A DNA stretch of 18,063 nucleotides from Bacillota bacterium (GTDB lineage Bacteria > Bacillota > Clostridia > Saccharofermentanales > Fastidiosipilaceae): contig JAEWGS010000112.1 in assembly GCA_023388205.1 (NCBI GenBank), forward strand, positions 1 to 18,063. Reading direction: 5' to 3'. The notes below the pieces were generated by a model that was given only the letters and a program-made list of their open reading frames with translations, was not told where the DNA came from and did no database searches. Positions 14,187 through 18,063 of the stretch are shown here, in pieces. Within the stretch, counting starts at the first letter, position 1. Each line of letters starts with the position of its first letter. A program made the position numbers and the translations under genes.

Positions 14187-16016
14187 TTAGTTGTGGGTAT
14201 CCCACATACCGCAGAAGGCATCGACGGGATCCACGCCTTTGAAGTCGCTCTTACCGAGCAGTTTGTCGCAAAGGGCATCGAGCGTACTATCTTTGGCATC
14301 ATAGGCGTTGATATAAGTCTTGGCTTGCGGCACATCGGCGAGCAAGAAGGGGTGCGCGACGGAGATGACCAAAACGGGAATTTCATGGACGTACCAGGGA
14401 ATCTCACCGCCGCCTTTGCTCATGCCCCAAGAGACGCGCTCCGTGGTCTTGCCGAGCCCCTTGACTTCACTGAGTGTGATGATGAGGTCTTGGGCTTCGA
14501 CAAAGTCTTTGATCGGGGTCTTACCTGCGAAATAGGCGAGCAGGGCTTTCTCTGCGCTGTCATCAATTGCTTTGCCGCTGCGCTCGGCCTCCTTGCGCTT
14601 TTCTTCGAATTCTCGATTCATCTTATCGAGGGGCGATTCGTAGATTGTGACATCAAAGCCTTCTTGGCGCAGACGATCTGCGAATTTGTCCGCGGTGCTC
14701 GGTCCGTTATTGTTATGCATCAGGGCGAAGATACCGCCGCCTGCGGCCGCTTTGACGGGAACGAGTAGAATGCGTTTGTATTTTTCTTTTGAAATGGGGA
14801 GAACGTCCTGCTTATTCTTGACCAAAGTGATGCTTTGATCGGCAACTTCTTTGGCAGCTTGTCGATGGGCGTCGCAGCCAACCACGCGCTTCATGACCTC
14901 TTCGTTCGGGACGATCTGATCTTTGGCCATGCGGTGCAGACCCATCTTGGCTTTGAGCGCCAAAATGCGCTCCAAAGCTTCTTGTAGACGCTCCTCAGTG
15001 ATGATGCCTTTCTTGTAGCCGTCCATCATGTAGCCGAAGTCTTCTTCCATATCATTGAAGAACAAGAACATATCACAGCCCGCGGCAATCGCGTGCGGCA
15101 AAACATCACAGCGCTTCATCATGCAGGTCAGGCCGACCATGTGAGAGGCATCCGTCAAAATCATGCCGTTGAAGCCGAGTTCGCCGCGAAGCAGACCCGT
15201 GAGCAACTCTTTGGACAAAGTTGCAGGCATGATATCTTCGTCTTTGATTCCAGGATTAAGCTTGCGTGTCCAGGCCGGTTGCATGATGTGGCCCGCCATG
15301 ATGGCTTCGAGGCCTAAATCGATCAGGCCTTTATAGACTTTGCCGTAGGTATCCATCCATGCATCACAGTCCAGGCTGTTGACGGAGTTGCTCAAATGCT
15401 GGTCTCTTTCGTCGATTCCGTCGCCGGGGAAGTGCTTCGCAGCGCAGGCAAAAGTCGGGCAGTCGAAGTCTCGTTCAGCGTGGGCGCCTTTGAAATAAGC
15501 CTGGGTCATTTTGCAGACGAGTTCAGGGGTGTTGCCAAAGCTACGGCTCGAGATGATGGGGTTTCTCCAGTTGTAATTGATATCGCTGAGCGGTGCAAAA
15601 GAAAGATTGCAACCAATCGCCGAAGCCTCACGGTTACCGACTTGTCCCATGAGGTAAGCGTAGCGCTCATCTTCACAGGCGCCGATTTTGACACAGTCGC
15701 CCACGAAGGTTCCGTCGGTACAAGCGCCGTTGCCGCCTGATTCTGTATTACAGGCGATGATGAGAGGGATTTTGGCATTTTCTTGCAGGACCTGATTCTG
15801 ACGGCGAATCTCAGCGGCTTTGCCGGGGTTATAGCGCACACCTCCGATGTGGTACTTTTGGACCGTCATCTTAAGGTAGTCTTCATCGCGGCTTGAACCC
15901 ATATTAAAAAAGAGTTGGCCGATTTTTTCTTCTAAAGACATGTGCTCAATGGTCTCTTTGACCCATTGAATGGCTTCGTCGTCGAGATTAAAAGGCTTGG
16001 CTTTGAAATCAATCAT
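14187..16016 (-). CDS. Glycoside hydrolase family 3 protein, NagZ-like (putative beta-N-acetylhexosaminidase)
   Basis: Expected to release terminal N-acetylglucosamine-type sugars; 609 residues with an N-terminal TIM barrel and a C-terminal alpha/beta GH3 domain. AAKHFPGDG at ~192-200 is followed by RDQH, giving the Asp205/His207 dyad that replaces the usual Glu acid/base in NagZ-type GH3 enzymes. MILTDASHMVGL carries the probable nucleophile Asp289. Lys194-His195 and Arg158-Ser159 are also conserved in the family. Some GH3 members with the His dyad act as phosphorylases, so a phosphorolytic reaction is possible. There is no signal peptide (MIDFKAKPFNLDDE), so the enzyme is predicted cytosolic, unlike wall-associated NagZ of Bacillus. 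GGAGG lies five bases before the ATG. The substrate could be imported peptidoglycan fragments or chitobiose-like sugars. Confidence 0.88.
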   Translation of the reverse strand: MIDFKAKPFNLDDEAIQWVKETIEHMSLEEKIGQLFFNMGSSRDEDYLKMTVQKYHIGGVRYNPGKAAEIRRQNQVLQENAKIPLIIACNTESGGNGACTDGTFVGDCVKIGACEDERYAYLMGQVGNREASAIGCNLSFAPLSDINYNWRNPIISSRSFGNTPELVCKMTQAYFKGAHAERDFDCPTFACAAKHFPGDGIDERDQHLSNSVNSLDCDAWMDTYGKVYKGLIDLGLEAIMAGHIMQPAWTRKLNPGIKDEDIMPATLSKELLTGLLRGELGFNGMILTDASHMVGLTCMMKRCDVLPHAIAAGCDMFLFFNDMEEDFGYMMDGYKKGIITEERLQEALERILALKAKMGLHRMAKDQIVPNEEVMKRVVGCDAHRQAAKEVADQSITLVKNKQDVLPISKEKYKRILLVPVKAAAGGGIFALMHNNNGPSTADKFADRLRQEGFDVTIYESPLDKMNREFEEKRKEAERSGKAIDDSAEKALLAYFAGKTPIKDFVEAQDLIITLSEVKGLGKTTERVSWGMSKGGGEIPWYVHEIPVLVISVAHPFLLADVPQAKTYINAYDAKDSTLDALCDKLLGKSDFKGVDPVDAFCGMWDTHN

Positions 16017-16125
16017 GTGAACCTCCGCTACACATCCATGTAGGTTTTACTTCAATGATCCATTCTAAAGCAGGAAAGCACTAAATTTTTTCATTTTCTT
16101 TTGAGAAAATCCTACGATTTTTTGT

Positions 16126-16153
16126 TTTATAGCTTAATTGAGGGGCTTTGAAA
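16126..16153 (-). promoter_or_regulatory. Candidate promoter of the GH3 gene
   Basis: On the minus strand TTTCAA (16148-16153) and TATAAA (16126-16131) are separated by 16 bases, about 110 bases before the GH3 start. The -35 box overlaps the GCTTTGA arm of the inverted repeat at 16145-16170. Confidence 0.35.
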
Positions 16154-16302
16154 TTTTTCTAGATCAAAGCTCGATAAAGCTATTGAAGCTTGTAATTCGC
16201 AAGATTAAACTACGTTATGAAAGGGTCGACAAGCGGTACCTTTTACGCGAACTTAGCTGAGAAAAATCCTTCTAGTTTTTAATTTTGAGTCTTTAAAAAT
16301 TT

Positions 16303-16337
16303 TGAAATTAAACTTGGATATATGGATTTTAATTTCA
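16303..16337. promoter_or_regulatory. 10-bp inverted repeat, candidate operator of the epimerase gene
   Basis: TGAAATTAAA (16303-16312) and its exact reverse complement TTTAATTTCA (16328-16337) flank 15 bases that contain GATATATGG. The repeat ends 31 bases before the ATG at 16369, where a repressor would block transcription. No well-spaced -35/-10 pair is evident. Confidence 0.5.
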
Positions 16338-16368
16338 GTTATCGTCAGAACTTTGAGATGGGGGATTT

Positions 16369-17256
16369 ATGGCACGACAACTTGATCTATCTGGATTCGC
16401 TGATGAAATCAATGAAAGTTTGGATGTTCAAATCCAATGCTTGCAGGATTTAGATATGCACTATCTCTGCTTTCGTGCGGCGAATGGGCGCGGCGTTCAA
16501 GACTACACGCTCGAAGACTTTGAGCAAGAAATTTTGCCTAAGTTGAACGCGGCAGGGATTCAGATTGCGAGTATTGGAAGTCCAATTGGCAAGATTGATA
16601 TTCGAGATGATGAGGCTTATCAGCAGCAGCTTGAGCTGTTGGAGCGCTTTTGCCAAATGGCGCAGCGTGCGAAGTGCCGTCTCATCCGGATGTTTAGCTT
16701 TTTTATGCCCGAGGGTGAGCGTCCAGAGATTTATAAAGAGCAGGTGATTGAGAAGCTGCGCGGCTTTATCGATATTGCGAAGCGCTACGATGTATTGCTG
16801 ATTCATGAAAATGAAAAAGATATTTACGGTGATATTCCTGAGCGCTGTCTAGAGATCCATCAGGCTCTGGATGCGCCTCATTTCAAAGCGGCCTTTGACT
16901 TTGCTAATTTTGTCCAGTGTGGGGCGGATCCGCTTCATGGCTATGAGCTTCTGGCAAACTATGTCGCAGAGATCCATATCAAAGATGCGCTTAAAAGTGA
17001 CCAAAGCAATGTTTTGTGCGGCACAGGAGATGGGCACATTCAAGAACTGCTCGGGCGTTTTTTCAAAGAGAAAAACTATGAAGGCTTCTTAACTTTGGAA
17101 CCGCATCTCGTTGAATTCAGCACGCTCAAAGCCCTTGAACATAAGCCTGAGGACGTGGTGCGCGAAGCCGATGTCGATGGGGCGGGGGTCAAAGCCTTTA
17201 AGGCACAGTGCCAAGCGCTGCGAGAGATTTTGGCGCAACTCGGTGAACGCGCATAA
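16369..17256 (+). CDS. Sugar phosphate isomerase/epimerase family protein (xylose isomerase-like TIM barrel)
   Basis: A 295-residue cytosolic metal-dependent TIM-barrel enzyme of the AP endonuclease 2/xylose isomerase-like family, which includes inosose dehydratases, keto-sugar epimerases and tagatose/hydroxypyruvate isomerases. Probable metal ligands are Glu147 in LIHENEKDIYG, Asp177 in AAFDFANFVQCG, His203 in AEIHIKDA and Glu244 in LTLEPHL. The sequence GTGDGHIQELL matches the usual GxGxxD/H loop of the family. The start has a GGGGGA ribosome binding site about five bases upstream. The Gfo/Idh/MocA gene follows 281 bases downstream on the same strand, a pairing common in inositol and keto-glycoside pathways. 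The substrate is unknown. Confidence 0.9.
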   Translation: MARQLDLSGFADEINESLDVQIQCLQDLDMHYLCFRAANGRGVQDYTLEDFEQEILPKLNAAGIQIASIGSPIGKIDIRDDEAYQQQLELLERFCQMAQRAKCRLIRMFSFFMPEGERPEIYKEQVIEKLRGFIDIAKRYDVLLIHENEKDIYGDIPERCLEIHQALDAPHFKAAFDFANFVQCGADPLHGYELLANYVAEIHIKDALKSDQSNVLCGTGDGHIQELLGRFFKEKNYEGFLTLEPHLVEFSTLKALEHKPEDVVREADVDGAGVKAFKAQCQALREILAQLGERA

Positions 17257-17287
17257 GTGAAGTCATTCGGCGAGAGCACATGGGTGG

Positions 17288-17401
17288 ATGATCATAAAAC
17301 GCAGCACGGAAGGCATGAAGCACATCGTTGAAGATTATGAAGGTATCAGCGAAGCCACTTTTCATGAAAAAAACTTGCGTGCATGGGCGTTGATGCTCTA
17401 A
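17288..17401 (+). CDS. Possible 37-residue small ORF, unrecognised
   Basis: An ATG-initiated frame between the epimerase and oxidoreductase genes encodes 37 residues beginning MIIKRSTEGMKHIVEDYEG and ending RAWALML. Its composition looks protein-like (balanced charge, hydrophobic positions) and its codon use resembles the neighbours. There is no good ribosome binding site (GGTGG directly abuts the ATG). It may be the decayed start of a lost gene or chance. I recognise no family. Confidence 0.25.
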   Translation: MIIKRSTEGMKHIVEDYEGISEATFHEKNLRAWALML

Positions 17402-17406
17402 GAATT

Positions 17407-17454
17407 CCCGGAGGCTTAGACTCGATACAACCCGAAGGCTTAGACTCGATTCAA
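17407..17454 (+). repeat. Two tandem copies of a 24-bp unit
   Basis: Positions 17407-17430 and 17431-17454 match at 22 of 24 bases; each contains GGCTTAGACTCGAT. The array lies between the small frame at 17288-17401 and the promoter of the oxidoreductase gene. Confidence 0.85.
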
Positions 17455-17486
17455 AAAGGTTAAAGCTGGGTCATATCGATCAAAAT

Positions 17487-17516
17487 TTGGAACACAAATG
17501 TATTTGAAATACATTT
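17487..17516 (+). promoter_or_regulatory. Promoter with overlapping perfect palindromic operator before the oxidoreductase gene
   Basis: TTGGAA (17487-17492) and TACATT (17510-17515) are 17 bases apart. AAATGTATTT (17496-17505), one central G, and AAATACATTT (17507-17516) form a perfect palindrome covering the spacer and the -10 box, a classic repressor position. Transcription would start near 17522, just before the GAGGAG ribosome binding site at 17526-17531. Confidence 0.65.
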
Positions 17517-17537
17517 AAGTTTAGTGAGGAGAAGCAT

Positions 17538-18063
17538 ATGAATAAAGTACGCTACGGCTTAATCGGCATTGGTAATCAAGGAGGTGCTTACGCGCGTTTC
17601 TTGAGCACACCCTATGATGCAGCGTCGAAGGTCCCGACCTGTCCTGAGAGTTCGGCTTTGGGCGCTCTTTGCGACATTGACGAGGCGAAAGAAAAAGTCT
17701 GCCGTGAAACATATCCGGACGTGCCTTTTTACAAGGACTGGAAAGATATGGTGGATCACTCGGACTGTGATGCTTTTATTTTGACGGTGCCCCATTACTT
17801 GCACCCTGAAATGGCGATCTACTGCATCGAAAAAGGCAAGGCGGTTCTTTGCGAGAAACCTGCGGGGGTCGACGCGCTGTCTGTGCGCAAGATGAATGAG
17901 TGCGCCGCAGCTCATCCGGAGGTGCCTTTTGCGATTATGTTCAATCAGCGTACAAACACTTTGTATCGTAAGATCAAAGAACTCGTCGAAAGCGGTGAAC
18001 TCGGCAATATTCGTCGCAGCAATTGGATCATCAATACCTGGTGGCGTCCGATGAATTACTATC
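17538..18063 (+). CDS. Gfo/Idh/MocA family NAD(P)-dependent oxidoreductase (3' end outside the window)
   Basis: The first 175 codons of a dehydrogenase acting on a sugar, inositol or glycoside hydroxyl, expected to be cytosolic. The Rossmann nucleotide loop is GLIGIGNQG (Gly10, Gly12, Gly15). ILTVPHYLHPEMA and the catalytic-lysine block CEKPAGVD (Lys107) are hallmarks of the family, followed by FNQRTNTLYRKIKELVESGELG at the start of the substrate-binding domain. The window ends at TWWRPMNYY; family members are usually 330-400 residues, so about half is missing. GAGGAG lies six bases before the ATG. The gene has its own promoter with a palindromic operator, and follows the TIM-barrel epimerase gene on the same strand. 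Confidence 0.92.
   Translation, partial: MNKVRYGLIGIGNQGGAYARFLSTPYDAASKVPTCPESSALGALCDIDEAKEKVCRETYPDVPFYKDWKDMVDHSDCDAFILTVPHYLHPEMAIYCIEKGKAVLCEKPAGVDALSVRKMNECAAAHPEVPFAIMFNQRTNTLYRKIKELVESGELGNIRRSNWIINTWWRPMNYY

Larger units (their letters stand above)
16017..16368. other. AT-rich divergent regulatory region between the GH3 and epimerase genes
   Basis: 352 bases without a gene and clearly richer in A and T than the flanking genes. It holds a candidate GH3 promoter on the minus strand (16126-16153) and several inverted repeats: ATTTTCT/AGAAAAT with a four-base centre at 16093-16110, GCTTTGA/TCAAAGC at 16145-16170, and a 10-bp-arm repeat at 16303-16337 near the epimerase start. AAGCT recurs at 16167, 16177 and 16186, about one helical turn apart. 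No riboswitch or small RNA could be recognised. Confidence 0.6.

Noticed and set aside
14119..14205. Upstream in-frame start giving the HAD protein 29 more residues
   Set aside because: It would run through the GH3 stop region and the terminator hairpin; the ATG at 14118 has GGAGG at ideal distance.
16093..16110. CodY box
   Set aside because: ATTTTCT-TTTG-AGAAAAT resembles the CodY consensus in its arms, but the centre is too long for the 15-base motif.

Overview
The window is a chromosomal stretch of a fermentative, Gram-positive-type bacterium, most likely a member of the Bacillota (Clostridia or a relative). The evidence is a membrane sortase with a cytosolic N-terminal tail, purine-rich AGGAGG-type ribosome binding sites before almost every gene, a TrkH/TrkA potassium system, and gut-type carbohydrate enzymes (a GH112 phosphorylase, a NagZ-like GH3 enzyme, glycogen phosphorylase). 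The genus cannot be read from the sequence. I see no tRNA, rRNA, CRISPR array, insertion sequence or phage gene.

Layout, left to right. (1) 1-2543, plus strand: the C-terminal part of glycogen phosphorylase, entering from the left edge, translationally coupled by a 4-base overlap to an AraC-type regulator, then a strong terminator. (2) 2598-3683, minus: a sortase with its own well-formed promoter. (3) 4127-6079, plus: HtpG (Hsp90), followed by a terminator. (4) 6240-6635, minus: holo-ACP synthase, divergent from (5) 6726-10077, plus: mannose-6-phosphate isomerase and a GH112 galactosyl-N-acetylhexosamine (or galactosyl-rhamnose) phosphorylase, followed by a terminator. (6) 10165-12861, minus: a three-gene potassium uptake operon (RCK_N-only protein, RCK_N/RCK_C protein, TrkH channel). 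(7) 13276-16016, minus: a GH3 NagZ-like enzyme and a HAD phosphatase separated by an intrinsic terminator. (8) 16369 to the right edge, plus: a sugar phosphate isomerase/epimerase-type TIM-barrel protein and a Gfo/Idh/MocA oxidoreductase cut by the window edge.

Functionally the region is mostly carbohydrate catabolism. Glycogen phosphorylase and the GH112 enzyme both give sugar 1-phosphates by phosphorolysis. The GH3 enzyme trims N-acetylhexosamine-type glycosides. ManA feeds fructose 6-phosphate into glycolysis. The epimerase/oxidoreductase pair resembles modules that act on inositols or keto-sugars. The remaining genes (htpG, acpS, sortase, trk) are housekeeping.

The less ordinary content lies between the genes. 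There are five unrelated short tandem duplications (12 to 24 bp units, two or three copies). A perfect palindrome overlaps a good promoter before the oxidoreductase. A 10-bp-arm inverted repeat precedes the epimerase. A terminator sits 20 bases before the HAD gene. TrkA is split, with its first half lacking the RCK_C domain. I did not find a clearly new defence or mobile system here.
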